This document shows positions 35,605-44,497 of a stretch of DNA of 64,000 nucleotides, piece after piece. Below the pieces are notes generated by a model, which was not told the DNA's origin, did no database searches, and saw only the letters and a list, made by a program, of their open reading frames with translations. Position 1 is the stretch's first letter; each line of letters opens with the position of its first letter. The DNA is from Clostridia bacterium (lineage in GTDB: Bacteria; Bacillota; Clostridia; Lachnospirales; Lachnospiraceae): NCBI GenBank assembly GCA_910576325.1, contig CAJTIM010000001.1, positions 284,569 to 348,568 on the forward strand. The letters run 5' to 3'. Position numbers and translations under genes: made by a program.

Positions 35605-36675
35605 ATGAATCAAGACAGAAAAAAACGTATCATCGCCAATATGAAGCAGGAAGGCTTATCCCAGCTCATCGTATCCTCTACGGCCTCAATCTATTATCTG
35701 ACGGGCCTGTGGATCGAACCCCACGAGCGGATGATAGCCCTGTACCTGGACGATGGGGGACAGTCAATCTTATTTGGAAATGAGATCTTCGGCATTGCGC
35801 CTCAAGAGGGTCTGCCTCTTTACACCCACAAGGACGGGGAAAATCCCGTGGAAGAGCTTGCAAAGCACGTAAAAGCAGGCTCCCTGGGCATTGACAAATT
35901 CTGGTCCAGCAAATTCCTTATCAGCCTTATGGAGCTGCGCCCGGATGTGAAGCCGGTTCATGGCTCCGCGCCTGTGGACAGGGCCAGAATGTTAAAGGAT
36001 GCACAGGAAATCGAAGCCCTTCGCCGCAGCTCCGCCCTGAATGACGAGGTTGTGGAGCTTATGATTTCCCGGGTAAGGGAGGGGGCTGTGGAAAATCAGC
36101 TTGCCGCCCAGGTAAACCGCCTCTATCTGGAGCGGGGGGCCGACTGTGAGGGCACGCAGCTGGTATGCTTTGGCCCAAACGGGGCCGATCCCCACCACAA
36201 CGGCGACGGCACGGTGCTGAAGCCGGGAGACAGTGTTATCTTCGATATTTTCATCCCTTTTGGCCGCTATTGGTGTGATATGACCAGAACTGTTTTCTAT
36301 AAGGAAGCGGGAGAGGAGCAGCGCAGGGTCTACGATCTGGTAAAAAAGGCGAACCTGGCGGCTATCCAACGGATCAAACCCGGCGTATTCCTGTCCGAGC
36401 TTGACAAAACGGCCAGAGACATAATCACCGAGGGAGGCTATGGCCCCTATTTTACCCACCGCCTGGGCCACGGCGTCGGCCTGGAATGTCACGAGCCGCC
36501 CGATGTGGGAAGCGCCTCAGAATTTCCCCTGGAGCCGGGCATGGTATTCTCCGTAGAGCCGGGCATCTACCTCCCCGGAAAATTCGGCGTTCGTATCGAA
36601 GATCTGGTACTTGTGACAGAAAACGGCTGCGAAGTACTGAATAAGGCTTCCAAGGACCTGCAGATTGTGGAGTAA
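35605..36675 (+). CDS. M24 metallopeptidase (Xaa-Pro dipeptidase/aminopeptidase type)
   Basis: A 356-residue pita-bread metallopeptidase. The N-terminal creatinase-like domain spans about 1-120 and the catalytic domain about 125-350. The five dimetal ligands are visible: two Asp (D-I-F-I-P and C-D-M-T-R-T), the His in R-L-G-H-G-V-G, the Glu in S-V-E-P-G-I-Y, and the Glu in V-R-I-E-D-L. It trims Xaa-Pro peptides in the cytoplasm, fitting with the oligopeptide importer downstream. The ATG at 35605 is chosen as homologues start with such a short leader; an in-frame ATG at 35551 would add 18 residues. Confidence 0.88.
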   Translation: MNQDRKKRIIANMKQEGLSQLIVSSTASIYYLTGLWIEPHERMIALYLDDGGQSILFGNEIFGIAPQEGLPLYTHKDGENPVEELAKHVKAGSLGIDKFWSSKFLISLMELRPDVKPVHGSAPVDRARMLKDAQEIEALRRSSALNDEVVELMISRVREGAVENQLAAQVNRLYLERGADCEGTQLVCFGPNGADPHHNGDGTVLKPGDSVIFDIFIPFGRYWCDMTRTVFYKEAGEEQRRVYDLVKKANLAAIQRIKPGVFLSELDKTARDIITEGGYGPYFTHRLGHGVGLECHEPPDVGSASEFPLEPGMVFSVEPGIYLPGKFGVRIEDLVLVTENGCEVLNKASKDLQIVE

Positions 36676-37127
36676 AATAATGGAAGGTGATTTGATTGCG
36701 CCATCGCATAAGCGATAGCCGATGTTCTTAACGAACTGACATTGACGAGTGAACCAATGTCATTAACTTAAACCTCAGAAGAATATATTATGCAACTGAA
36801 ATATGAGGTTTTTCAGGTATGCTTTATAGCCGAAATTCCTTAAGTTAATACCTGTGCAGTCAATGCGGCGCAGTATAAATCGCCTGCTTTGAATGAATAT
36901 AATAAATATATTATACTTATACAATCGTAAAAGTACTGCCTTGAATTTCAATCATACACGGTAATAACAGAAAGTAACCTGTTCCCTTTGAGGAAGACGG
37001 TTACTTTCTTACATTTTTACGATTTTGTATAGAATTGTTGCTAAATAGTTAAGAAATCAACAATACAATAGCGACTTCACCGCTGAAAAGCGCTAAAAAG
37101 TTTTTTTCCAACAAATCCGATTCATAA
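36676..37127. other. gene-free region between the M24 peptidase and the opp operon
   Basis: No credible gene. It holds several stems: ATCGC-ATAA-GCGAT at 36703-36716, GACATTG/CAATGTC (about 36738-36761), AAACCTCA/TGAGGTTT with T-run (36770-36813, probable terminator), and GAAAGTAACC/GGTTACTTTC with T-rich tail (36970-37008, probable terminator). Two terminators about 190 bases apart leave room for a small RNA between them, but no promoter is clear. Confidence 0.5.
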
Positions 37128-37157
37128 TTGACAACAAGGAAAGACAAGAGGTATAAT
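37128..37157 (+). promoter_or_regulatory. promoter of the opp operon
   Basis: TTGACA (37128-37133), 18-base spacer, TATAAT (37152-37157). It is followed by a leader of about 140 bases to oppB. Confidence 0.8.
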
Positions 37158-37302
37158 TATAAAATATTATGCCCTTTGTACGCATGGGAAAGACAGATGA
37201 ACGCTTTAAATGGAATATTGAAATCCAAAGAGAAGTCCGTCTCCCGGAAAGACATGCATAAAAGGGATATCTAAGGGTATTGAAAAAACGGAGTGGAAAA
37301 AG

Positions 37303-38220
37303 ATGATTCGATATTTTGCAAAGCGGCTGGGAATGATGCTTGTGGCGCTCTTTTTAATTATGCTGCTGACATTCTGCATTATGCACGCAGTACCGGGAGG
37401 GCCGTTTACCAGCGACCGGAATATGAGTGAGGAGGTAGAGGCCGCGCTGAATGCCAAGTACCATTTGGACAGGCCGCTGCCGGAGCAGTTTTATGAATAT
37501 GTGACCGGAGTATTAAGGGGCGATCTGGGTCCCTCCTACAAGTACCCCGGCAAGGAAGTCAACGACTTTGTGGAAAACGGCTTTCCTGTATCCGCCCGGC
37601 TTGGCTTTATCACCATTGTGTTCGTGCTTCTGGCTGCGATTCCAATGGGAATCATGGCCGCCGTAAAAAACGGAAAATGGCAGGACATGCTGCTGATGGC
37701 CTTCGCCACCATCGGCGTGACCATTCCGTCCTTTGTCATTGCTTCGGTTCTGATATACGTATTTTCTTTTAAACTCAATGTGCTTCCCACCTACGGTCTG
37801 GATACCTGGAAGGGCTATATACTCCCCGTGGTGGCCCTTGGCGGCTATTCCATCAGCTATATGGCCCGGCTGATGCGCTCAAGTCTTCTGGAGGTTATGG
37901 GTCAGGACTACATACGGACTGCCCGGGCAAAGGGATTGTCGGAGATCAAGGTTATTTTAAAGCATGCCATGCGGAATGCCCTGATTCCGGTTATCACCGT
38001 TCTTGGCCCCACCATTGCAGGTCTGCTGACCGGCAGCTTTGTCATTGAGAAAATTTTCGCGATTCCCGGTCTTGGGGGTTATTTTGTAACGAGTGTATCC
38101 CAGAGAGATTACACGACCATCATGGGCGTAACCATTTTTTATGCAAGTTTTTTGATGGCAATGATCTTATTGGTGGATATTTTCTACTGCCTCATTGACC
38201 CCAGAATCAAGTATGAGTAA
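37303..38220 (+). CDS. oppB: Oligopeptide ABC transporter permease OppB
   Basis: A 305-residue OppB/DppB-type permease: first membrane span at 9-30, then an extracytoplasmic loop, and five more spans. The ATPase-contact EAA segment is visible in R-T-A-R-A-K-G-L-S-E-I-K-V, and the signature P-G-G-P-F follows the first span. It forms the channel with OppC. First gene of a five-gene operon; the upstream promoter is near consensus. Dipeptide or nickel transport cannot be ruled out from permease sequence alone. Confidence 0.92.
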   Translation: MIRYFAKRLGMMLVALFLIMLLTFCIMHAVPGGPFTSDRNMSEEVEAALNAKYHLDRPLPEQFYEYVTGVLRGDLGPSYKYPGKEVNDFVENGFPVSARLGFITIVFVLLAAIPMGIMAAVKNGKWQDMLLMAFATIGVTIPSFVIASVLIYVFSFKLNVLPTYGLDTWKGYILPVVALGGYSISYMARLMRSSLLEVMGQDYIRTARAKGLSEIKVILKHAMRNALIPVITVLGPTIAGLLTGSFVIEKIFAIPGLGGYFVTSVSQRDYTTIMGVTIFYASFLMAMILLVDIFYCLIDPRIKYE

Positions 38221-38234
38221 GGACGGGAAGAAGT

Positions 38235-39386
38235 ATGGAAAATAAATGGGAAATGCTCGGCGCCTCCAACGAGGACCGGGAAAAGATATGGAGTAAAAAC
38301 AGAACCTTTGCCGGAGACGTGTGGTTTCGCTTCCGGCATAAGCCCACGGCCATCGGCGGCCTGATTATGATTGTGATTCTGATGCTGTTTGCCCTTTTGG
38401 GTCCTATGTTTACGGATTACAGCTATTCCACGCAGAATCTGGAGGTAGTCAACATCCCGCCGCGGATGAAGGTCTATGAGACGCCGGACGGCTCCGGTTA
38501 TCTGTATGTGACCCAGGCTCTCAAGGTAGTGCGGGTGAATAAGGACGGCACAATGGGAAATCAGCTGAAAAAGGTGCGGGAGGAATCGGATTCTTCCATG
38601 ACGATTTTTGACTGCAGCGGTACGGAGGTGGCGCTCTATTACGGCGCGAAGCCTTATGTGATTGCAGATCCCCAGACACGTGTCATTTACCCTTCCGCTC
38701 ATGTCTGGAATAAGTCCTATGTACTGGGAACGGACAGCCTTGGCAGGGATATCCTTACCCGCCTGATGTACGGCACAAGGGTGTCTCTGATGGTAGCATT
38801 TGTGGCGGCGGCCGTGAATATGATCATCGGGATTCTCTTCGGCGGAATTTCCGGCTATGCGGGCGGCATGGTGGATACCGTGATGATGCGTATCGTAGAT
38901 ATTATCAGCACCATACCACTGACATTATATGTGATTTTGATTATGGTGTATCTGGAATCAGGTCTGCAGAGTATTATCATTGCTCTGGGAACCGTGTACT
39001 GGGTGGATATGGCCCGGGTGGTCCGGGGACAGGTTTTAAGCCTTAAGCAGCAGGAATTTGTCATGGCGGCCAGAACCATCGGATCTTCCACCAAGACCAT
39101 TTTATTGCAGCATCTGATACCGAATGCAATGGGTTCCATTCTGGTTACGGTGACGATGCTGATTCCTTCCGCGATTTTTATGGAGGCGTTTTTGAGCTAT
39201 CTGGGCATTGGATTAAAGCCGCCTCTTGCCAGTCTGGGAACCATGTGCAACGATGCGACGGAGAATCTGCGCTCCTGTCCTCACCAAATGTTTATCCCGG
39301 CCCTGGTTATCTGCCTTATTATGTTTGCCTTCAACTTCGTAGGCGACGGCCTTCGGGATGCACTGGACCCGAAGCTTAAGAAATAG
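38235..39386 (+). CDS. oppC: Oligopeptide ABC transporter permease OppC
   Basis: A 383-residue permease, longer than a typical OppC (about 300) because of an insertion of about 85 residues between the first membrane span and the core domain (about residues 62-150, beta-rich, with T-P-D-G-S-G-Y-L-Y). The core has L-G-T-D-S-L-G-R-D-I-L-T-R and the EAA loop V-M-A-A-R-T-I-G-S-S-T-K. The extra domain would lie outside the membrane and might contact the binding protein. Starts 14 bases after oppB with GGACGGGAAGAAGT. Confidence 0.92.
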   Translation: MENKWEMLGASNEDREKIWSKNRTFAGDVWFRFRHKPTAIGGLIMIVILMLFALLGPMFTDYSYSTQNLEVVNIPPRMKVYETPDGSGYLYVTQALKVVRVNKDGTMGNQLKKVREESDSSMTIFDCSGTEVALYYGAKPYVIADPQTRVIYPSAHVWNKSYVLGTDSLGRDILTRLMYGTRVSLMVAFVAAAVNMIIGILFGGISGYAGGMVDTVMMRIVDIISTIPLTLYVILIMVYLESGLQSIIIALGTVYWVDMARVVRGQVLSLKQQEFVMAARTIGSSTKTILLQHLIPNAMGSILVTVTMLIPSAIFMEAFLSYLGIGLKPPLASLGTMCNDATENLRSCPHQMFIPALVICLIMFAFNFVGDGLRDALDPKLKK

Positions 39387-39397
39387 GGTTATAATCA

Positions 39398-39493
39398 GCA
39401 TACCCCCAGTCACCACCCAGATGGATTTACGGACGCGTGTACTTTGCGGCCGGAAATTCATCTCCTGTGTCTGCGTGGTGAATGGGGGGATGC
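39398..39493 (+). repeat. oppC-oppD hairpin, copy 1 (diverged)
   Basis: Arms 39398-39416 and 39475-39493: GCAT, CCCCC and TCACCAC pair with GTGGTGA, GGGGG and ATGC. The sequence differs from copies 2 and 3, yet pairing is kept. Followed by GGAACTGGAATAAG. Confidence 0.7.
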
Positions 39494-39517
39494 GGAACTG
39501 GAATAAGACTGGAATCA

Positions 39518-39608
39518 GTATATCCTTTCCAATGCACAAATCGATTTACAGGCGCATGTATCTGTGACTGGAAATTGATTTCCGGCAAGTGTATTGGAAA
39601 GGATATAC
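39518..39608 (+). repeat. oppC-oppD hairpin, copy 2
   Basis: Perfect 16-bp arms GTATATCCTTTCCAAT (39518-39533) and ATTGGAAAGGATATAC (39593-39608), with inner partial pairing of ATCGATTTACAG and CTGGAAATTGAT. Followed by GGAACTGGAAT. Confidence 0.85.
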
Positions 39609-39621
39609 GGAACTGGAATCA

Positions 39622-39712
39622 GTATATCCTTTCCAATGCACAAATCGATTTACAGGCACATGTATCTGTGACTGGAAATTGATTTTCAGCAGGTGAATTG
39701 GAAAGGATATAC
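39622..39712 (+). repeat. oppC-oppD hairpin, copy 3
   Basis: Same arms as copy 2 (39622-39637 and 39697-39712), period 104 bases. It is followed by GGAACTGGAATAGGAGAG, the ribosome site of oppD. Confidence 0.85.
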
Positions 39713-39734
39713 GGAACTGGAATAGGAGAGTACT

Positions 39735-40751
39735 ATGGAACCGATTTTAAATATAGACAATTTAAAAGTATCCTTTATGACAAGCAACGGAGAGGTCCAG
39801 GCGGTACGGGGTGTGAGCTTCTCCGTGGGAAAGGGCGAAATCCTGGGCATTGTGGGGGAGTCCGGCAGCGGCAAGAGCGTAACCTCCATGTCCATCCTGC
39901 ATCTGCTTGCGGATACGGCCCGGATTAAGGAGGGTTCCTCCATCCGCTTTGACGGCGAAGAGCTGATAGGAGCGGCCAGGAAGCGGATGCGCGAGATACG
40001 CGGCGAAAAGATCTCCATGATCTTCCAGGACCCCATGTCCTCCCTGAATCCCCTGATTCCCGTGGGAAAGCAGGTAGCCGAGATGCTTCTTGAGCACCAT
40101 AAGGATATTTCCGGGGAAGAGGCAAAAAAGGCCGTGCTGGAGCTTTTTGCAAAGGTGCGGATTCCGGAGCCGGAGAAGCGGTACAAATGCTATCCCCATG
40201 AGTTTTCCGGCGGTATGCGCCAGAGGGTTATGATTGCGATGGCTTTGGCCAACAAGCCGGAGCTGCTGATTGCGGATGAGCCGACCACGGCTCTTGACGT
40301 AACCATTCAGGATCAGATTCTGCGCCAGCTTCGGGAGCTTGAGAAGGAATACGGGACAAGCATTATTTTCATTACCCATGACCTGGGTGTGGTGGCGGAG
40401 CTTTGTGACCGCGTGATTGTGATGTACGGCGGCCTTGTTATGGAGGAGGCGCCGATTGATGAGATTTTTGAGCATCCGAGCCATCCTTATACAATGGGCC
40501 TTTTAAATTCCATCCCCGATATGGAGCAGGACAAGGCTGTGCGGCTGAAACCCATTCCCGGATCGCCGCCCGATATGACGAATCCTCCGGCCGGCTGTCC
40601 TTTTGCGCCGCGCTGTCCCTATGCCAGAAAGCTCTGCGGGGCAAAGCTGCCGGAATTTATCCGGGTGGAAGAGGGACACAGCTCCCGCTGCTTCCTGTTG
40701 TACCCGGATGCGCCGGCAGATGAGAACAATCCCTTTCGCAGAGAGGTGTAG
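39735..40751 (+). CDS. oppD: Oligopeptide ABC transporter ATPase OppD
   Basis: A 338-residue ATPase. Walker A GESGSGKS (41-48), signature F-S-G-G-M-R-Q-R, Walker [14 protein letters not shown], and the C-terminal oligopeptide-transporter extension with cysteines in [11 protein letters not shown] (this cluster can hold a 4Fe-4S or metal site in the family). It powers uptake with OppF. It is separated from oppC by 348 bases filled with three hairpins, an unusual gap for an opp operon, and has its own AGGAGAG site. Confidence 0.93.
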   Translation: MEPILNIDNLKVSFMTSNGEVQAVRGVSFSVGKGEILGIVGESGSGKSVTSMSILHLLADTARIKEGSSIRFDGEELIGAARKRMREIRGEKISMIFQDPMSSLNPLIPVGKQVAEMLLEHHKDISGEEAKKAVLELFAKVRIPEPEKRYKCYPHEFSGGMRQRVMIAMALANKPELLIADEPTTALDVTIQDQILRQLRELEKEYGTSIIFITHDLGVVAELCDRVIVMYGGLVMEEAPIDEIFEHPSHPYTMGLLNSIPDMEQDKAVRLKPIPGSPPDMTNPPAGCPFAPRCPYARKLCGAKLPEFIRVEEGHSSRCFLLYPDAPADENNPFRREV

Positions 40752-40754
40752 GCT

Positions 40755-41720
40755 ATGAGCGAGCAGAATATTTTAGAGGTGAAAGACCTCACCAAGCATT
40801 TTAAGGCAGGAAAAAAGCAGATTGTTCATGCGGTAGACGGTATCAGCTTCACCCTGGAAAGAGGAAAAACTCTGGGACTGGTGGGTGAGTCCGGCTGCGG
40901 CAAATCAAGCTGCGCGAGAACCATTATCCGCATGTACGATCCCACCGCCGGGCAGATTATCCTGGACGGTACGGATATTACCAATATGAAGCAGAAGGAG
41001 TTAATGCCCTATCGGAAGAAAATGCAGATGATCTTCCAGGACCCTTACGCTTCCTTAAATGCCAGAATGACCGTGCGCGACATTATTGCCGAGCCTCTTC
41101 TGGCCCATAAAATGGTGAAAAATAAGGAGGAGTCCAACGAGCTTGTCTACCCCATGCTGGAGCGTGTGGGACTGACAAAGGAGCATGCCAACCGCTACGC
41201 CCATGAATTTTCCGGCGGGCAGCGTCAGCGTGTGGGAATTGCGCGGGCTTTGATTCTGGAGCCGCAGCTTGTTATCTGTGATGAGCCGATTTCGGCCCTG
41301 GATGTGTCTATCCAGGCACAGGTGATTAATCTTTTGAAGGATTTTCAGGAGGAAAAGGGACTGTCCTATCTCTTTATCGCTCACGATCTTTCTATGGTGC
41401 GTTACGTCTCTGATGATGTGGGCGTGATGTATCTGGGACAGCTGGTGGAAATGAGTGAGGCGGACGAGATTTATAAAAATCCCCTCCATCCTTATACAAA
41501 GGGGCTTTTGGGAAGTGTTCCCATTGCCAATCCGAAGCTGGCAAGGCAGAAGGAGAAGAGCAGTATTGAGGGCGATATTCCAAGTCCTATCAATCCGCCT
41601 TCCGGCTGCCGCTTCCATACGCGGTGTCCCTATGCCAAGCCTGAATGTTCCCAGGTGACGCCAAAGCTTGTGGATGTGGGCAAAGGACACAGGGTGGCCT
41701 GTCACCTCTGCGGACAATAA
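40755..41720 (+). CDS. oppF: Oligopeptide ABC transporter ATPase OppF
   Basis: A 321-residue ATPase paired with OppD. Walker A GESGCGKS, signature F-S-G-G-Q-R-Q-R, Walker B L-V-I-C-D-E-P-I-S-A-L-D-V, and the C-terminal Cys motif S-G-C-R-F-H-T-R-C-P-Y-A. It starts three bases after the oppD stop, with GAGAGGTGTAGGCT serving as ribosome site, so the two are translationally coupled. The ring of cytoplasmic ATPases is complete with OppB and OppC. Confidence 0.93.
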   Translation: MSEQNILEVKDLTKHFKAGKKQIVHAVDGISFTLERGKTLGLVGESGCGKSSCARTIIRMYDPTAGQIILDGTDITNMKQKELMPYRKKMQMIFQDPYASLNARMTVRDIIAEPLLAHKMVKNKEESNELVYPMLERVGLTKEHANRYAHEFSGGQRQRVGIARALILEPQLVICDEPISALDVSIQAQVINLLKDFQEEKGLSYLFIAHDLSMVRYVSDDVGVMYLGQLVEMSEADEIYKNPLHPYTKGLLGSVPIANPKLARQKEKSSIEGDIPSPINPPSGCRFHTRCPYAKPECSQVTPKLVDVGKGHRVACHLCGQ

Positions 41721-41871
41721 GCCGGGCGGCCGTGAAGCCGTCATTTGATGGATGCGGCAGGGCAGATATCCGGGGAAGGATTTGAATCATTTCAATCAGA
41801 GCGGTTTCCCGATGCGTTTCGAAAAGGCGTATCTGAAACATAAAGTGCGGTCATAATATATGGCTGCTCAA

Positions 41872-41943
41872 AAAGAGTAATTAAAAAGGGATACTGAGAA
41901 ATTACTCTTTAGCGCTGTTGCGCAGCAACCTAAAATAAGGAGG
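41872..41943 (+). repeat. Shine-Dalgarno-proximal leader module before oppA
   Basis: Stem AAAGAGTAATT (41872-41882) and AATTACTCTTT (41900-41910), then the small hairpin GTTGC-GCA-GCAAC (41917-41929), then CTAAAATAAGGAGG. The small stem differs from the other copies by a paired change (GTTGC/GCAAC), so its pairing is conserved. Confidence 0.75.
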
Positions 41944-41952
41944 ATAAACATT

Positions 41953-43665
41953 ATGAAAAAGAAGTTATTAAGCATGCTTCTTGCCGTAAGCCTGGTGGGT
42001 ACAATGCTCATGGCCGGCTGCGGAAACAAGGCGGCTGACGAGCCTCAGACCATCGATGATATTGAGGCGGCTCCCGAAACCCCGGAGGGGGAAGAGCCGG
42101 GAGATACCGAAGGAGCCGGAGGGGGAGAGCTTGCGGATACCCAGGAAATGGTTTTCGTGCTCAACAATGAGCCGGACGGCATCGACCCCAATGTAACCAA
42201 CAACTCATTTGCAACTCCCTTCTTAAGCAACTGCTTTGAGGGTCTTGTAACCTACGACGAGAAAGGCGAGGTTGTTCCCGGAAATGCGGAGTCCTGGGAG
42301 TCTAACGACGACCTTACCGTATTTACCTTCCATCTGAGAGAAGGACTGAAATGGAGCGACGGAACGGCTCTGACGGCAAACGATTATGTATATTCCGCAC
42401 TTCGCGTTCTGACCCCGGAGACAACCTCTCAGTATGTGAATATGATTTCCGACTATGTGGTAAACGGACAGGAGTTCTATGACGGAACGGCTTCCGCAGA
42501 GGATGTGGGAATCAAGGCTCTGGACGACAACACCCTGGAGTTCACTTTGAAGGCTTCCTGCCCCTACTTTATCGACCTGGTAAGCATGTGGGTATATTTC
42601 CCGGTTCAGCAGGCAACCATTGAGGCAAACGGCGACAAGTGGACTGCTTCCGCAGAAGCTTATGTGAGCAACGGACCCTTTAAGATTACCGAGATGAACA
42701 TGGGCGAAAGCATGGTATTGGAGAAAAATGAAAACTACTGGAATGCGGAAAACGTAACGCTTGAAAAGCTGACCTTCCGCTATGTTCTGGATACCTCCAC
42801 GGCGCTGACTGCTTATGAGAGCGGCGAAGTGGACGGTGTGAGAACCGTTCCTTCCAGTGATCTTGCCCGTCTGAAAGCGGAGAACGCGGGTCTTGTATCA
42901 ACACCCAACTACGGAACCGTATACTATGATATCAACTGCTCCAAGGAGCCTTATAACAATCCTCTGGTAAGAAAGGCTCTGAACCTGGCAATTGACCGCG
43001 AGGCTTTGATTAACAATGTGGCTCAGGTAGACGGCCAGCCGGCATACAGCTTCCTGGCTCCCGGTTATGTGGTGGACGGAAAAGATGTGACGGAGGGACG
43101 TTCTGACTTCGGACTGTCCTCTACGGCTGATGTGGAGGGCGCAAAGGCAGCTCTGGCGGAGGCCGGTTATCCGGACGGAGAGGGCTTCCCGACCTTACAG
43201 CTTTCCTTCTATTCTGATGATAACGTAAAGAAGATTGCAGAAGCCATTGCGGAAATGTGGGAGAAGAACCTTGGAATTACCGTAGAGGTAAGCTCCGCGG
43301 AGTGGGCCGTATTCTATGACGCGGTACAGTCCGGCAACTATGAGGTGGCAGCAATGGGCTGGAGTGCGGATTATGTAAATCCCATGAGCTTCCTTCCGCT
43401 TCTGTATACAAATGATGTGACCAACAACTCTTTCTACAGCAATCCGGATTATGATGCGATTGTAGATCAGATCAAGGTAGAGAAGGACCCGGCGAAGTTT
43501 GCGGAGCTGGTGCTGCAGGCGGATGAGCTTGTGTCTGCGGAGTATCCGGTGCTTGGGCTGTATTATAAGTCTAATACCTATCTGATTAAAGATTACATTG
43601 AGGGCGTTTATATGGTTTCCTCATCCAATATTTACTTCCAGAATGCGAAAGTTCTGGCACATTAA
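41953..43665 (+). CDS. oppA: Peptide ABC transporter substrate-binding lipoprotein OppA
   Basis: A 570-residue family 5 solute-binding protein. The signal peptide ends in the lipobox L-M-A-G-C (lipidated C23), followed by an acidic linker. Family motifs include G-L-V-T-Y-D-E, F-H-L-R-E-G-L-K-W-S-D-G and A-L-N-L-A-I-D-R-E-A-L. It binds peptides on the outer face of the membrane for OppBCDF. Placed last in the operon with a private structured leader and a strong AGGAGG, consistent with the need for more binding protein than permease. Confidence 0.93.
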   Translation: MKKKLLSMLLAVSLVGTMLMAGCGNKAADEPQTIDDIEAAPETPEGEEPGDTEGAGGGELADTQEMVFVLNNEPDGIDPNVTNNSFATPFLSNCFEGLVTYDEKGEVVPGNAESWESNDDLTVFTFHLREGLKWSDGTALTANDYVYSALRVLTPETTSQYVNMISDYVVNGQEFYDGTASAEDVGIKALDDNTLEFTLKASCPYFIDLVSMWVYFPVQQATIEANGDKWTASAEAYVSNGPFKITEMNMGESMVLEKNENYWNAENVTLEKLTFRYVLDTSTALTAYESGEVDGVRTVPSSDLARLKAENAGLVSTPNYGTVYYDINCSKEPYNNPLVRKALNLAIDREALINNVAQVDGQPAYSFLAPGYVVDGKDVTEGRSDFGLSSTADVEGAKAALAEAGYPDGEGFPTLQLSFYSDDNVKKIAEAIAEMWEKNLGITVEVSSAEWAVFYDAVQSGNYEVAAMGWSADYVNPMSFLPLLYTNDVTNNSFYSNPDYDAIVDQIKVEKDPAKFAELVLQADELVSAEYPVLGLYYKSNTYLIKDYIEGVYMVSSSNIYFQNAKVLAH

Positions 43666-43668
43666 GCT

Positions 43669-44157
43669 ATGAGATGTATTATTACTACGGAGGGCTTCGG
43701 GGATATGGTCTTTGAACTGTACCCGGAGCTTGCTCCGATTACGGTGAAAAATTTTGCGGATACGGTAAGAAGCGGCTTCTATGACGGTCTGGCCTGGTGC
43801 CGTATTGTGAAGGACTATGTGATACAGGCCGGCTCCCCGGACAATGATATTATGACGGACAGTGAGTGGCATATCAAAGGAGAGTTTGAGGAAAATGGGA
43901 TTCCCAATCCGGTGGAGCATAAGCGGGGCGCCCTGTCGATGGCCAGGGATGATGATTATGACACGGCCGGAACTCAGTTTTTTGTAGTGCATCAGGATGC
44001 CCATAAGCTGGACGGACGGTATGCGGCCTTTGGGCAGATGGTTTCCGGGTTTGAGGTTCTGGATGCCATTGCGGAGGTTCCTACTTACGGGGCAAAGACC
44101 TGGAATAAGCCGGTGGAGATGCCGGTGATTGGCAGTATACGAATTGAAGAGGAATAG
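43669..44157 (+). CDS. Cyclophilin-type peptidyl-prolyl isomerase
   Basis: A 162-residue single-domain cyclophilin. It has the family blocks F-E-L-Y-P-E-L-A-P-I-T-V-K-N-F, R-G-A-L-S-M-A-R, G-T-Q-F-F-V and F-G-Q-M-V-S-G-F-E-V-L-D. The active-site Arg normally in F-H-R-V appears as W-C-R-I-V. No signal peptide is present, so it acts in the cytoplasm on proline bonds during folding. It begins three bases after the oppA stop with no good ribosome site and is probably coupled to it. Confidence 0.9.
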   Translation: MRCIITTEGFGDMVFELYPELAPITVKNFADTVRSGFYDGLAWCRIVKDYVIQAGSPDNDIMTDSEWHIKGEFEENGIPNPVEHKRGALSMARDDDYDTAGTQFFVVHQDAHKLDGRYAAFGQMVSGFEVLDAIAEVPTYGAKTWNKPVEMPVIGSIRIEEE

Positions 44158-44357
44158 AGGTTACTGCTAACTCCGTAACCAGTGACGCGCTTCACAATGC
44201 ACAGAAATCTCGAAAAGATGCAGTTTCGCGTTGAAAAACTCGGGATTTCCGCACAAAATGTGTGGAAACGCTTGGCAGAACAGCGGCGTGTGAACAGTAA
44301 CGAATAAAGTTGCCAGTCACGGAGTGAACGGGAACGGAATAAAGCCTGAGAGACAGT
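44158..44357. other. gene-free region after the cyclophilin gene
   Basis: No gene is seen. Short stems are present: AAATCTCGA against TCGGGATTT and TCCGCAC-AAAAT-GTGTGGA. The string CAGTAACGAATAAAG here resembles CAGTAACGAATTAAG downstream of gap (about 32972), a possible small dispersed repeat. Confidence 0.4.
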
Positions 44358-44412
44358 AAATCCCAGGAATCACAGGGGAGATATATATCTGTGATTTCTG
44401 GGATTTTTCATT
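44358..44412. terminator. terminator of the opp operon
   Basis: Arms 44358-44375 (AAATCCCAGGAATCACAG) and 44389-44406 pair over 17 of 18 positions, with a T-run after. A/T-runs on both sides make it usable for the convergent deacetylase gene as well. Confidence 0.85.
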
Positions 44413-44497
44413 TGTTTATTTTTTGTCTGATTCAACTTAAAATGAGATTCATGGTCTGCCTGATTTCTAAGCTCTCCATGTTTATATGGTCCATATA

